A DNA stretch of 64,000 nucleotides from Ardenticatenaceae bacterium (GTDB lineage: Bacteria > Chloroflexota > Anaerolineae > Promineifilales > Promineifilaceae). Location of the stretch: the NCBI GenBank assembly GCA_020634245.1, contig JACKCC010000010.1, forward strand, positions 326,908-390,907, in the 5' to 3' direction. Of the stretch, positions 17,401-26,762 are shown piece by piece; positions within the stretch are counted from its first letter, which is position 1; each line of letters begins with the position of its first letter. The translations under genes were made by a program, and so were the position numbers. The notes beneath the pieces were generated by a model that was not told the origin of the DNA, searched no databases, and worked only from the letters and a program-made list of their open reading frames with translations.

Positions 17401-20400
17401 ACGACTTGTGTCACGGGCTGGCTGCAACACATCTACTAATTTCTCAAAGGGAACGTCTTGATGGGTGTAAGCATCCAAAGCCATTTTTTGCACTCGGTGC
17501 AGCAGGTGGCGGAAAGTAGGGTTGCCCGAAAGGTCGGTCCGCAGCACCAACGTGTTGACCAGCGTGCTAATCAGGGTTTCGCTTTGCAATTGATGACGGT
17601 TGGCAATGGGCGATCCGACGGCAATATCTTCTACGCCGGTGTAGCGGGATAGCAGCAGCTTAAAACCGGCTAACAAGATCATAAAGGGCGACACGCTTTC
17701 TTGTTGGCTCAATGTGTGCAGTGAATCGAGCAGCCAGGCAGGCAGCGGGACAGTCAAGATCGTGCCCGTGGTAGTTTGGACGGCCGGACGCGGTCGATCC
17801 GACGGCAGGTCGAGAGAAGTCAGGCCTTTAAGTTGTTGTTTCCAATAGGCCATCTGATCATCGAATGCGCCGTCAGCGGCCAACTGGTGCTGCCAGATAG
17901 CGTGATCGCCAGCCTGGATGGGCATCTCTGGCAAAATAGCGTCCTGGTTCATCACGAAAGCCCGGTAATAAGCTGCCAGATCGCGGGTTAAAACGCCCAT
18001 TGACCATTGGTCGGAGATGATGTGGTGCATAGTGATGAGCAGGATGTAATCTTCGTCGTCGAGTTGGAGCAGTTTTATCTGGAAGAGTGGCAGTCGATCT
18101 AGTCGAAACGGTGTGCGGGCTGCCTGTTTAATGGTTTCGCGGGCATGGTCCAGACGTTGGGCTGCCGGAAGGGGCCGGTAATCTTCGATAGACAGGGTGA
18201 AATTGTACGCAGGTTCGATGATGGTGGCAGGTTGGCCGTTAACGGCCGTAAACCGGGTTCGTAAACTTTCGTGCCGGATAACGATCTGGTTGATGCTCCA
18301 CTCCAGTGCGGCTACGTCCAGCGTCCCTTTTAAGCGGACGGCGCCGGGAATGTTGTAAGCTGTGCTGTCCGGGTCAAGCTGGTAGAGGAACCACATCCGC
18401 TCTTGTGAGAAAGAAAGTGGCAGAGGGTCTGTATGTTCTGTGGGGGTTAACGGCCGTGACGCGATAAATGTCCCGTTAGTTTGTAATTCAGCGATATGTC
18501 TGGCCAGTTCGGCGATGGTCGGCGTTTCAAAGATGGTTCGAATGGGCAGGTCTATCTGGGTTGTTTTGCGGACGCGGGAGACGATTTGTGTCGCCAGAAG
18601 GGAATGGCCACCTAATTCGAAGAAGTTGTCATGAATACCGACTTGTTCTACATGTAAAACTTGTTCCCACAAAGCAGCAAGCAATTTTTCTTGCGGGGTT
18701 TGAGGGGGAATGTAGGCTCTGGCCAGGTCGAGGGTGAGGACTTCGGGGTCCGGCAGGGCCTGGCGATCTACTTTGCCATTGGGTGATAGGGGCATTTCCG
18801 GCAGCGTAATAAACACGGCGGGAATCATGTAGTGGGGCAGTTTTTGCTGCAAGTACTGCCGCAGTTCACTGGTGGTTGGAACGGTCTCGTGGGGAACCAG
18901 GTAGGCAATGAGGCGATTGTGGCCGTTTTTTTCGGTGTGTACGGTAACGGCCGTTGCCCGCAAGGCCGGGTGTTGTCCCAATGCGGCTTCAATCTCGCCC
19001 AGTTCAACACGAAAGCCACGAATTTTTACCTGAGAATCCGCCCGCCCCAGATACTCGATATTGCCATCCGGCAAATAGCGGGCCAGGTCGCCGGTTCTGT
19101 AAAGCAGGGGGGCGGGATTAATTGCTCTTCGGCTCTCTTCCGCTCCCTTGCCATCGATAAACGGGTTGGAAATAAACCTTTCAGCTGTCAATTCGGGGCG
19201 ATTGAGGTAGCCGCGGGCCAAGCCTGCGCCACCAATCCATAATTCGCCAGGTACGCCGATGGGGACGGGCTGCTGCTGCCCATTAAGGATATAGGTCTGG
19301 ACATTTGGGATGGGCCGGCCAATGGGAACCCGGCCAGATGCGCTCGGCGGGGCACTTGTCAAATCGTAAATAGTCGAGATGATGGTGGCTTCGGTAGCAC
19401 CATAAGTGTTGAGCAGCCGCACACGCGGCCCGATGATGTCTTGCCAGACGGCTACTTGCTCGGTGAGGGCCGCTTCACCCCCAATAATAACCAGTCGTAA
19501 AGTGGTGGGGAGAGACGGCCGATTTTCGGCGAGTACGGCCGTTAACTCATGCCAGTACGCCGTAGGCAAATCTGTCACCGTCAATTCCAAATCATCACAG
19601 CGCTGCAAAAACTGTGAGACATCATCGATCATGGCCTCGTCGCGCAGTACCAACGCGGCTCCGGATGCTAGGCAGGGGAAAATTTCCTCGGCCGACGTAT
19701 CAAAACTAAAGGAAGCGAACTGTAAAACACGATCGCGCGGCGTCATTTCAAAGGCATCAATGGCCGCCAGGGTGTAGTTGATCAAAGCCCGGTGTGGAAC
19801 CATCACGCCTTTGGGTGTCCCGGTTGAGCCGGACGTATAGATGATGTAGGCCAGATTGTTTGTAGCCGCAGGCGGGGACAGGTTTTGGTCGTTTTGCCGG
19901 GCAATTTCTGCCCAATCACTGTCAAGGCAAAGCAGTAATGGCTTGTTTTCCATCTGCTCTACCGGCAGATGGGCCAACAAGGATTGGCGGGTTAACAGCA
20001 CGTCTGGCTGGACGTCGGCTAGCATCAGTCCCAATCGTTCCGGAGGATAGGCCGGGTCTAAGGGCAGATAAGCACCTCCGGCCTTGAGGACGGCTAACAA
20101 GGCGACGATCATTTCCGGCGATCGTTCGATGAAAATGCCCGCGAATTTATCCGGGCCGATACCGGCAGACCGCAGATGATGGGCCAGTTGGTTGGCGCGC
20201 TGATTGAGTTCGGCATAGGTTAGCTGCAGGTGGCCAGAGATAACGGCCGTTGCCTCTGGTCTTTGCTTTACCTGCTGTTCAAATAGTTGGTGGATGAAGG
20301 GAATGTGGGAGGGGAGGGAAACGGCCGTGTCATTCCAATTAACCAGCACCTGCCGTCGCTCATCTTCCGGCAGCATCGACAGCTCGGTGATGGGAAGATC

Positions 20401-21810
20401 AGGGGCAGCGACAATGTTGGACAACAAAACCTGAAATTGTTCAGCCATACGGGCGACCGTTTCTGGCTTATAAAGATTGGTACTGTACTTGAAATCGCCA
20501 ATCAACTTATCTTCAAGGTCCAAAACGTCCAGATTTAAGCCATAATCTTCGAGTTGTTGACCGGTTGCAATATCCAATCCGGATGCCGTGAACGCTCCCA
20601 GGTCTACTGCATGTTCACCGGTTGGCTCAAGCGACATGATGACTAAATCTTTCAAATTTCGGGGCGGGCGCAACAGATTGAACAATACCTGTGTCAAAGG
20701 CATGTGCGACGTTTCTCGCGCTGGTTGCAATCGTTCGACGAGCAAGGCAAAGGGGAAATCTGCATGGGCTAATGCAGAAATCACTTTCTCGTTGGTAACT
20801 CGCAAATGTTCACGAAAAGATCGCTGAGGTTCAATGTAGCCACGCATAACGGCCGTGTTAACAAAGTAACCAATCTGTTGCAAGAACCGTTTGTCACTGC
20901 GCCCCAAAACCGGTGTGCCTATCAAAATATCTTCCTGGCCTGAATATAGCCATAAGAAAACCTGAAAAGCGGCTAACAAAATTCTATAGAGTGTCGCCTC
21001 TTCCTCGTGAGCCAACTGACGCAGTTGGCCGGCCATATCTTTGTGAAAAACAAACTGATGTGAAGCTCCCGCAAACTGCTGCTTTTGTGTCCAGTTAAAA
21101 TCAGTCGGTATATTTAAAGCAGTCAGGCCGCCAGATAGTTCTTCGCGCCAAAATGACCACAACTGCTCTCCCTTTTCAGAAAGCATTTTAGACTGCCATT
21201 CCACAAAATCGCCGTATTGATGGTTGAGTGGTGCTAACGTTATGGGTTGATTCGCCTGGCGAGCTTCATATCCTTGTTGTAAATCTCGAATTAATATCCA
21301 GGCCGACCACCCATCGGCAGAAATATGATGGGTCATCATTTGCAATGTAAATTTATCTGTACCCCTGACATACAAACGCGCCCGGAACATGTTGTCGTTG
21401 GCAAGATCAAAAGGTTGATTCAGGTTATTATTTAAACATTGGGCCAGATCATCATCTGTCCAATCTGTCGCGTCGAACACCTTAAAATCAACATCTTGCC
21501 GTTCAATAATGATTTGAAACGGTTCGCCATCAAATGAATCATACAAGGTTCGGAAGGGTGGGTGGCGATCAATAACCGCCTGCAGGGCATCGTGTATCGC
21601 TTGAATGTCAATGGCAGTAGCAATATGCAGGGTGATGCCAATATTGTACGAAGAATTACCCGGTGCAATTTGCTGGATAAGCCATAATGCCTGTTGGTTG
21701 TGTGCTAAGGGCTGAATCTGGCCATCTTGCACCTTATGCTTTTTCTGCAAGTAGGTGCGTGCATCTTGTTGTGTTGCCTGGTTTAAATGGTCTAATTGTG
21801 CCATCTTCAT
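14482..21810 (-). CDS. Two-module non-ribosomal peptide synthetase, C-A-T-C-A-T-TE
   Basis: 2442 residues. Module 1: condensation motif HHISADG (about 162), A3 motif YTSGSTGTPKG (about 660), carrier LGGHSLLA (about 1066). Module 2: HHIISDQ (about 1263), YTSGSTGKPKG (about 1740), carrier LGGHSLLA (about 2138). The thioesterase has GGHCAG (about 2268), i.e. Cys at the usual Ser position, and the His motif GTHAG. My hand alignment of the specificity code for A2 reads D-I-L-Q-L-G-M-V-W, close to the class reported for glycine; A1 reads D-T-E-T-I-G-T-I-I, which I cannot assign. A dipeptide-scale product, released by the thioesterase, is expected. It starts with a full C domain, so an acyl or upstream donor is possible. 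No transporter, tailoring enzyme or PPTase is adjacent. Confidence 0.9.
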   Translation of the reverse strand: MKMAQLDHLNQATQQDARTYLQKKHKVQDGQIQPLAHNQQALWLIQQIAPGNSSYNIGITLHIATAIDIQAIHDALQAVIDRHPPFRTLYDSFDGEPFQIIIERQDVDFKVFDATDWTDDDLAQCLNNNLNQPFDLANDNMFRARLYVRGTDKFTLQMMTHHISADGWSAWILIRDLQQGYEARQANQPITLAPLNHQYGDFVEWQSKMLSEKGEQLWSFWREELSGGLTALNIPTDFNWTQKQQFAGASHQFVFHKDMAGQLRQLAHEEEATLYRILLAAFQVFLWLYSGQEDILIGTPVLGRSDKRFLQQIGYFVNTAVMRGYIEPQRSFREHLRVTNEKVISALAHADFPFALLVERLQPARETSHMPLTQVLFNLLRPPRNLKDLVIMSLEPTGEHAVDLGAFTASGLDIATGQQLEDYGLNLDVLDLEDKLIGDFKYSTNLYKPETVARMAEQFQVLLSNIVAAPDLPITELSMLPEDERRQVLVNWNDTAVSLPSHIPFIHQLFEQQVKQRPEATAVISGHLQLTYAELNQRANQLAHHLRSAGIGPDKFAGIFIERSPEMIVALLAVLKAGGAYLPLDPAYPPERLGLMLADVQPDVLLTRQSLLAHLPVEQMENKPLLLCLDSDWAEIARQNDQNLSPPAATNNLAYIIYTSGSTGTPKGVMVPHRALINYTLAAIDAFEMTPRDRVLQFASFSFDTSAEEIFPCLASGAALVLRDEAMIDDVSQFLQRCDDLELTVTDLPTAYWHELTAVLAENRPSLPTTLRLVIIGGEAALTEQVAVWQDIIGPRVRLLNTYGATEATIISTIYDLTSAPPSASGRVPIGRPIPNVQTYILNGQQQPVPIGVPGELWIGGAGLARGYLNRPELTAERFISNPFIDGKGAEESRRAINPAPLLYRTGDLARYLPDGNIEYLGRADSQVKIRGFRVELGEIEAALGQHPALRATAVTVHTEKNGHNRLIAYLVPHETVPTTSELRQYLQQKLPHYMIPAVFITLPEMPLSPNGKVDRQALPDPEVLTLDLARAYIPPQTPQEKLLAALWEQVLHVEQVGIHDNFFELGGHSLLATQIVSRVRKTTQIDLPIRTIFETPTIAELARHIAELQTNGTFIASRPLTPTEHTDPLPLSFSQERMWFLYQLDPDSTAYNIPGAVRLKGTLDVAALEWSINQIVIRHESLRTRFTAVNGQPATIIEPAYNFTLSIEDYRPLPAAQRLDHARETIKQAARTPFRLDRLPLFQIKLLQLDDEDYILLITMHHIISDQWSMGVLTRDLAAYYRAFVMNQDAILPEMPIQAGDHAIWQHQLAADGAFDDQMAYWKQQLKGLTSLDLPSDRPRPAVQTTTGTILTVPLPAWLLDSLHTLSQQESVSPFMILLAGFKLLLSRYTGVEDIAVGSPIANRHQLQSETLISTLVNTLVLRTDLSGNPTFRHLLHRVQKMALDAYTHQDVPFEKLVDVLQPARDTSRSPLFQAFFNVQNAPFSFPDLPNVRGMEILMIDRGAAQFDLSLSVDMIVSNTAILEYNTDLFDAARMEQLMGHLWTLLETAVTHPDRPISDLPLLTKAEIAQLDAWNDTAVPYPHDACLNHLFETQVEQTPTRTAVTFEGQSLTYKQLNQRANRLARHLLSLGVGRGDLVGINLERSLEMIVALFAVHKSGAAYIPLDPAFPQDRLDFMLADSQARVLITQTSLLADRPEGSNLQFVCVDRDAAVLAGYDDHNLPLSATAADLAYVIYTSGSTGKPKGVQIEHRSAVNFLNSMRRQPGLRAEDVILSVTTLSFDIAVLEIFLPLLNGARVELVSRDTAVNAAQLQSALTQSGATIMQATPTTWRMLLEAGWPGNNRLKILCGGEAMPRDLANQLLPRVGELWNMYGPTETTVWSSVYRVQPGDGPVSIGQPIDNTTFYILDKEQRPLPAGVPGELYIGGDGLARGYLNRPELTAEKFIRVEIRNQKAEPSNSTFNLQPSALLYRTGDLARFLADGNVEFYGRIDHQVKVRGYRIELGEIEAVLGQHPSLREVVVTTQEISSGDRRLVAYFIPETTTPTVEELRTFARASLPDYMVPAAFMALESFPLTPNKKIDRKALPAPQIVEQKTTTEFDAPRDALEIQLTRIWENVLNVSGIGRHDNFFELGGHSLLAVRVFAQIEQITQMQFPLTTLFRAPTIAQLADVLRSEGWETHWTSLVPIQPNGSRPIFFHVAPFLVSVLSFSELARHLGNDQPLYGLQPQGVEGDDPYHNCVEDMAAHYIKEIRTIQPEGPYLLGGHCAGNWVAFEMAQQLQAQGEEVSLLVLVDSEPPNITPPRINPIKYLISRAAFYWKDGRFWDALIWKLGLAYQRFVILRIGEENTRRVAAVRKAHAEAHRKYHSGTFNGDVLLIRSHESTTLQDKDWHLRWSELINGRLQHEVVPGTHAGLLIEPGVGQMAAKIRAAVDVTLSNKSE
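15905..15972. repeat. Word-repeat insert inside the second adenylation domain
   Basis: On the + strand GGCTGAAGGTTGAAGGTTGA is followed by TCTGCCTTCTGATTTCTGAT and a further TTCT. AAGGCAGA and TCTGCCTT arms pair. In the NRPS frame it adds about 20 residues (N, Q, S, P-rich) between the ERFI/EKFI and LYRTGDL motifs of the second A domain, a loop that tolerates length change. Low-complexity words like these match the intergenic hairpin class. Confidence 0.6.
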
Positions 21811-22478
21811 TGATCTTCTGTTTTCTGGTTAATATATAAAAAGGTGGCAGAAAATTTGTCACAGGAGGTATATGAAAAAATATAGCTCTGGCCACCCAAA
21901 GAACTGGATTATGTAAATGATGTCATAGGATATTTGGCAAGTTTTTTGCCAACATTATTATTTCCTAATCCGTATCTGATTTTTTGTGTCATAAATTCAT
22001 AGCCTTCGTTAATCCTCAGCTTATTACATTTTTAGTCTCTTTTTGCTAATACTTGCCGTGCAGATACTATTTTTATGCCAAACGTTTCTTGCCCTTATTT
22101 TGGGAAAGAAAAGCATAGTTTCCACTTTAGGTAAGTTAAGAGTCTCCACCCTGTTTGTGTTTGAAAGCATGAAAGAATATGAGCCGCTTTTTAATTTCCC
22201 AAAAAGCTTATAAGGTTTTTCTTACACCCGGAGTTAAGATTACCGGGTCGTATTGAGCCGGATATGACTATATTTTAGTTTCCGGGTGAGTTATACTGTA
22301 GCTGTGAGCCAATGACCTGTTCAATGCCGCCGGATTTACGGGCGGTTTGCAGCAGCATTTAGGAGCATTGACGCGAACAATTCACCCACATTGTTACATC
22401 ATTCAACCCAACGTCTGATACACCGGCGGCCCAAGCAATACCGGCTGGATGGTTTGAATTGTCTGGCCAGAAGGAGGA
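21811..22478. other. AT-rich 668-bp divergent promoter region
   Basis: Separates the NRPS (leftward) from tal-pgi (rightward) and is clearly richer in A+T than its neighbours. It holds a 14-codon frame with a perfect ribosome site (21872-21916) and a 7-bp hairpin TTGGCAA/TTGCCAA at about 21933-21952. A possible CCCGG...CCGGG pair lies at about 22226-22289. No promoter could be assigned with confidence, and I recognised no riboswitch. Confidence 0.55.
21872..21916 (+). CDS. Possible 14-residue leader peptide
   Basis: ATG at 21872 follows ACAGGAGGTAT, a consensus ribosome site at good spacing. The frame reads MKKYSSGHPKNWIM and stops at TAA 21914-21916. A small hairpin follows about 20 nt later. 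It is divergent from the NRPS and 560 nt from the next rightward gene. It could be a leader peptide, a tiny independent peptide or chance; nothing else supports translation. Confidence 0.3.
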   Translation: MKKYSSGHPKNWIM

Positions 22479-22481
22479 ATG

Positions 22482-25280
22482 ATGACCACTTTACCGGAAA
22501 AAACAGAGCAGAAACATGCGCCCTGGCTGAATTATCTGCGCCGCAGTTTTATTGATTCAGGCGAGTTAGGCCAGTTGATTGAAGATGGCGTTTGTGGTCT
22601 GACGGTTAATCTGCCCGTTTTCAGTCAGGCTGTTACGTGCAGTGCTGATTATGACCATGCACTTGATTTGTTGTTGACTGATGGTGTGCCGTTTGACGAT
22701 CTGCCGCGCGCCTTGCTGACGGATGACATTCAGCGCGCAGCAACAATCCTGAACCCGATTTATGAGCAGAGCCAGCGGTTAAACGGGTATATCAGTCTGC
22801 CAATAGACCCGGCGTTAGCCCATGATACGGTGGGTACTGTGGCGGCGGTGCGCCATCGGCTGGCGGAGATTAATTACCCTAATGTGATGGTGGAGATTCC
22901 GGCGACTCCAGCCGGTATTGCGGCTATTAAGGAGCTGACACGAGATGGCGTTTGCACCAATGCCACGCTTGTTTTTACGCTAGAAACTTATGAAGCGGCC
23001 GCACAGGCGTATTTAGCGGGATTGGCGGATTATATGGAGTCGCATAGTGTGTGGCGGCGTTGGCCAACGGCCGTTGCCACAATTGCAGTTGGCCCGTTAG
23101 ATGGTTATGTAGATGATTGGCTGGTTCAGCATCATTTAACGGATTGGCAGGGGGAGGCGGGTGTTTCCCTGGCCCGGCTGGTCTATGAATCATACCGGTC
23201 GTTGTTTAGCGGCCCGGACTGGCAAAAATTGACGAAAAAGGGCGGGCTGCCGCAACGGCCGTTATGGGCCGACCTGGTTCCGCGCAATTTCCAACTTCCT
23301 AACGATTATTACTTGAATGGACTGGCTGCACCGGGTACGGTTAGCAGCCTGGAGCCTGTTTTGTGGAACGCCCTGCGTGACTCTGAGCGGCCGCCGCAAT
23401 CTCTGGTTCAAGGCGGCCAGGAAGCGCGTACACATTTGCGCACATTGGCGCAGTTGGGGTTGGATTTGCCAACTGCCGAACGGCAGCTTCAAGCGGAAGG
23501 ACTGGCCCGATTGGAGCGAGCGTTTCAAATGGTACGGCAGAGTGTTCGCCAGAAGCGTGAGCAGTTAGAAGACCAGTGGCGGCGGCTGACGTGGCATTTG
23601 GGGGAAGTGGAAACGGCCGTACACCATCAACTCTCCCAAATGTGTGACAATCGTACCATGTGCCGCATCTGGAGCCACGACCATACCGTCTGGCAGCCTA
23701 AGCCAGACAACATTGGCCGCCAACTGGGCTGGCTGCATTTGATGCCGGTTATGCGCGAGCAAATCAGGCGGCTGCGAACCCTGACCAGAACCCTGGTGGA
23801 TGAGGGGTACAGCCATGCTTTGCTGCTGGGAATGGGCGGTTCTGGTTTAGCCCCGCAGTTATTCGCCAACACCTTCACCCAGGCGGCGCTGCCACCCCGC
23901 CCCGGACTGCCGCCGTCGCCCCAACTGCATCTGGATGTATTGGCCAATGCTGATCCGGTGACGATTTTGAACCAGGCTAAACGGCTCAATGTGGCCCGAA
24001 CGTTGTTTGTTGTCGTTAGCAAAAGCGGCCTCACCGTGGAGACCACGGCCGCCTTTAACTATTTTTACAACCGGGTGCAGGTAGCAGTGGGGGAGGCTGA
24101 GGCTGGCCGCCATTTTATGGCTGTGACCGATCCCGACAGCCCGCTGGCGCTGCTGGCCCGCGAGCGTCACTTCCGCGACATCTTTTACAATCCACTTCAC
24201 GTTGCCGGGCGTTACAGTGCGCTGACTTTCACCGGCCTGGTTCCGGCGGCGCTGGCCGGCGTTAATCTGGAGACGCTGCTGGATCGGGCGCAGGGTATGG
24301 CCTGTAACGCTCACGGCTGCAACTGCCCGCTGGAAGGTGATAATGTGTCTGCCAGATTGGGAGCGGCATTGGGTGTGCTGGCCCGATCGGGTCGCGACAA
24401 ATTGACGCTTATCACCAATCCGGTGCTGGCCGGTTTTGCCGACTGGGTGGAGCAGCTGCTGGCCGAAAGTTTGGGCAAGGATAAACGGGGCATCGTACCG
24501 GTGGTCGGCGAACCGTTAGGCCAACCGGCGGTATACGGCCGTGACCGGGCCTTTATTTATCTGCGGCTGGAGGGGGATGATGGGCAGGATACGGCCGTAC
24601 AAGCCCTCATCGACGCCGGATTCCCGGTTATCACCCTGCATTGGCATGATTTACAAGATGTGGGCGGGCAGTTCTTCTTATGGCAGATGGCAACGGCCGT
24701 GGCTGCGCACATTTTGGGCGTCAATCCCTTCAGCCAGCCCCAACTGGACGCTTTCAAAGCCGAAATCCAGCAAATGGTGGCCGATGTCCGGGAAAATGGC
24801 GAAATCTTTGTGCCTGATGATGGCTTGACTGTTGGTACAAAAGACGTGCTGCAACAATACCTGACGCAGGCTAAACCGGGCGACTATGTGGCGATTCAGG
24901 CTTTTACGCCGCGTTCGCCGGCCATCGACCAGGGTTTATTGGCTCTACGGACAGCTATCCGTGACCAGACGGGTTTGGCGACGATGGTTGGTTACGGCCC
25001 GCGCTGCCTCCACACCACCGGCCAGATGCACCTGGGTGACCGGGGTAATGGCCTGGTGATTCAACTACTGGCAAACGTGGTGTTGGACGTGCTGATTCCT
25101 GACAAAGTTGGTGAAAAAGCTGCCGGGTTGACCTTTGGGACGTTGAAGGAACTGCAAGCGCTGACGATGGCCCGCCTGCTGCGGCACGGCCGTCGCCGTG
25201 TGCTGCGCTGCCATTTGGGATCCGAGGTGGAAACGGGCTTACAAGCATTGGTTGACGAATTCACGGCACAGCCGGTTTAG
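22482..25280 (+). CDS. Transaldolase-phosphoglucose isomerase fusion with degenerate transaldolase half
   Basis: 932 residues; the second of two adjacent ATGs is better spaced from AAGGAGGA. Residues 1-360 follow the transaldolase domain of Tal-Pgi proteins, but the expected catalytic positions differ. The family's WLDY is WLNY, TSNPTIF is TVNLPVF, and the acidic residue before SP is replaced. The Schiff-base Lys (usually KVPAT) is Glu in EIPAT, and the phosphate Arg of VSRID is Pro in VGPLD. The isomerase half (about 385-930) is well kept: GMGGSGLAP, SKSGLT, GRYSALTFTGLVPAAL, LLAESLGKDKRGIVPV, GINPF-like GVNPF and TTGQMHLGD. The usual QLHKGG reads QMHLGD. It may act only as an isomerase of glucose 6-phosphate and fructose 6-phosphate. 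Confidence 0.85.
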   Translation: MTTLPEKTEQKHAPWLNYLRRSFIDSGELGQLIEDGVCGLTVNLPVFSQAVTCSADYDHALDLLLTDGVPFDDLPRALLTDDIQRAATILNPIYEQSQRLNGYISLPIDPALAHDTVGTVAAVRHRLAEINYPNVMVEIPATPAGIAAIKELTRDGVCTNATLVFTLETYEAAAQAYLAGLADYMESHSVWRRWPTAVATIAVGPLDGYVDDWLVQHHLTDWQGEAGVSLARLVYESYRSLFSGPDWQKLTKKGGLPQRPLWADLVPRNFQLPNDYYLNGLAAPGTVSSLEPVLWNALRDSERPPQSLVQGGQEARTHLRTLAQLGLDLPTAERQLQAEGLARLERAFQMVRQSVRQKREQLEDQWRRLTWHLGEVETAVHHQLSQMCDNRTMCRIWSHDHTVWQPKPDNIGRQLGWLHLMPVMREQIRRLRTLTRTLVDEGYSHALLLGMGGSGLAPQLFANTFTQAALPPRPGLPPSPQLHLDVLANADPVTILNQAKRLNVARTLFVVVSKSGLTVETTAAFNYFYNRVQVAVGEAEAGRHFMAVTDPDSPLALLARERHFRDIFYNPLHVAGRYSALTFTGLVPAALAGVNLETLLDRAQGMACNAHGCNCPLEGDNVSARLGAALGVLARSGRDKLTLITNPVLAGFADWVEQLLAESLGKDKRGIVPVVGEPLGQPAVYGRDRAFIYLRLEGDDGQDTAVQALIDAGFPVITLHWHDLQDVGGQFFLWQMATAVAAHILGVNPFSQPQLDAFKAEIQQMVADVRENGEIFVPDDGLTVGTKDVLQQYLTQAKPGDYVAIQAFTPRSPAIDQGLLALRTAIRDQTGLATMVGYGPRCLHTTGQMHLGDRGNGLVIQLLANVVLDVLIPDKVGEKAAGLTFGTLKELQALTMARLLRHGRRRVLRCHLGSEVETGLQALVDEFTAQPV

Positions 25281-25386
25281 TAACCGAGGCGAGGCAACCG
25301 GAGAGAAGATCGTTTGCTAAATCAAGAGCACTGCCGATTGTCTCGCCCCCGCCATTTCTTTTTTGGTAAACCTTTTGAAGGGGCGA

Positions 25387-26760
25387 TTATGAGGTGATGG
25401 GCAGGGTGATGGTGAACATCGTTCCCTTGCCAGGGTTTGATGCTGCTTCGATCTGGCCGCCATGGGCTTCGACAATGGAGCGGGCGATGGCCAGTCCCAG
25501 GCCCGATTCGCTACTGTGCTGCCGCGAGGAGTCGCCTTTGTAGAAGCGGTTGAAGATATGGGGTAAATCTTCGGGCGCAATGCCGGGACCGTTATCTGTG
25601 ACACGGAAGAGGATACGGGTGGGGGCCGGTTCATTGGCAGCAAGCGGAGTGGATACGGCCGTTAACTCAATCTCGCCGCCCTCAGGTGTAAACCGGAAAG
25701 CATTGTTCACCAAATTGCCAAGCACCTGGACCATTCGATCCGGGTCGACATTAATCAGCGGCAAATCTTCAGCCGCTTCCACAGTCAGAGAAATATTTTT
25801 TTGCTGTGTCTGTACCTGGTGCGCCTCGGCAATCCGGCCTAACAGTTCATGCGGTGCTACCAATCGGCGTGTCAAAGGTAGTTCGCCGGCGTCGGCCAGC
25901 GAGAGGGTGCGCAAATCATCAATCAACCGGTTGAGATGCTGCGTTTCCTTATGCATGATGCGGTAAATATCTGGCGAGCCTTTGAATTTGCCATCACTCA
26001 ACGATTCTGTGTAGCCCATGATGACGCTGAGCGGCGTGCGCAAATCATGGGCAATGTCGGCCGTCATTTGGCGGCGCTGCTGTACCGATTCAGCTAAATC
26101 AGCGCTCATCTGGTTGAATGATTCGGCCAGGCGACCAATTTCATCCTGAGTTCGCACTGGCACTTGGTGCCCCAAATCGCCCTGAGCAATGATTTGCGTG
26201 GCCTCTGTTAGTTCCTGTACCGGGCGGGCAATGGTGCGCCCCAACAAAGCGGCCAGCAGCAAAGCCAGCACGACGGCGCCCAACGCGCCGTATAGAATGG
26301 CCCGGTTCATGTTCCTCAAAAAAACTGATTCTGGTGATTCCGGTAAATTGGGGTTAACTTCACGGAAGTTTTCGAAGATAACCCAGCCGACCGTTTCACC
26401 ATCAATTTCAATGGGCACACTTTGATCACCAACCCGTTTGGGCACTTCTTCGCCCGTTTGGTGGCGAATGCCGCCGTAGATGACGATGCGTTCGGCATCC
26501 AACAGCGTGACCGGCGCCCAGTTGGATCCCGCGTGGCGATTGTCGGGGGTGCGCACCAGGATAGCTTGAATATCGTCCCAGTTGCCGTTGTTTTGGTAAT
26601 AATCCCGTAATTCTTCGACCAGATCGGTCTGATATTTATCGAGAACGAACTGGTCGAATTCCTTTTGGGTTTGCAGCCGCACGACGACGGTTACCAGGGC
26701 GATACCGATGACGCCGACGAGGAGAAAGGCCAGGGTGAGTTTCAGGGAAAGGGATCTCAT
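25387..26760 (-). CDS. Membrane sensor histidine kinase
   Basis: 457 residues. Transmembrane segment 1 is at about 7-27 (LTLAFLLVGVIGIALVTVVV). An extracytoplasmic sensor domain of about 130 residues follows, then transmembrane segment 2 at about 160-180 (AILYGALGAVVLALLLAALL). Next come HAMP (RPVQELTEATQIIAQGDL), a HisKA dimerisation helix with phospho-acceptor His in IAHDLRTPLS, and the HATPase region with N box NLVNNAFRFTP, G1 box DNGPGIAPEDLPHIF and G2 GLGLAI. It is the classical BaeS/ResE layout. It lies downstream of, and in the same direction as, the OmpR-type regulator, so the two form an operon. Confidence 0.92.
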   Translation of the reverse strand: MRSLSLKLTLAFLLVGVIGIALVTVVVRLQTQKEFDQFVLDKYQTDLVEELRDYYQNNGNWDDIQAILVRTPDNRHAGSNWAPVTLLDAERIVIYGGIRHQTGEEVPKRVGDQSVPIEIDGETVGWVIFENFREVNPNLPESPESVFLRNMNRAILYGALGAVVLALLLAALLGRTIARPVQELTEATQIIAQGDLGHQVPVRTQDEIGRLAESFNQMSADLAESVQQRRQMTADIAHDLRTPLSVIMGYTESLSDGKFKGSPDIYRIMHKETQHLNRLIDDLRTLSLADAGELPLTRRLVAPHELLGRIAEAHQVQTQQKNISLTVEAAEDLPLINVDPDRMVQVLGNLVNNAFRFTPEGGEIELTAVSTPLAANEPAPTRILFRVTDNGPGIAPEDLPHIFNRFYKGDSSRQHSSESGLGLAIARSIVEAHGGQIEAASNPGKGTMFTITLPITS

Positions 26761-26762
26761 GT

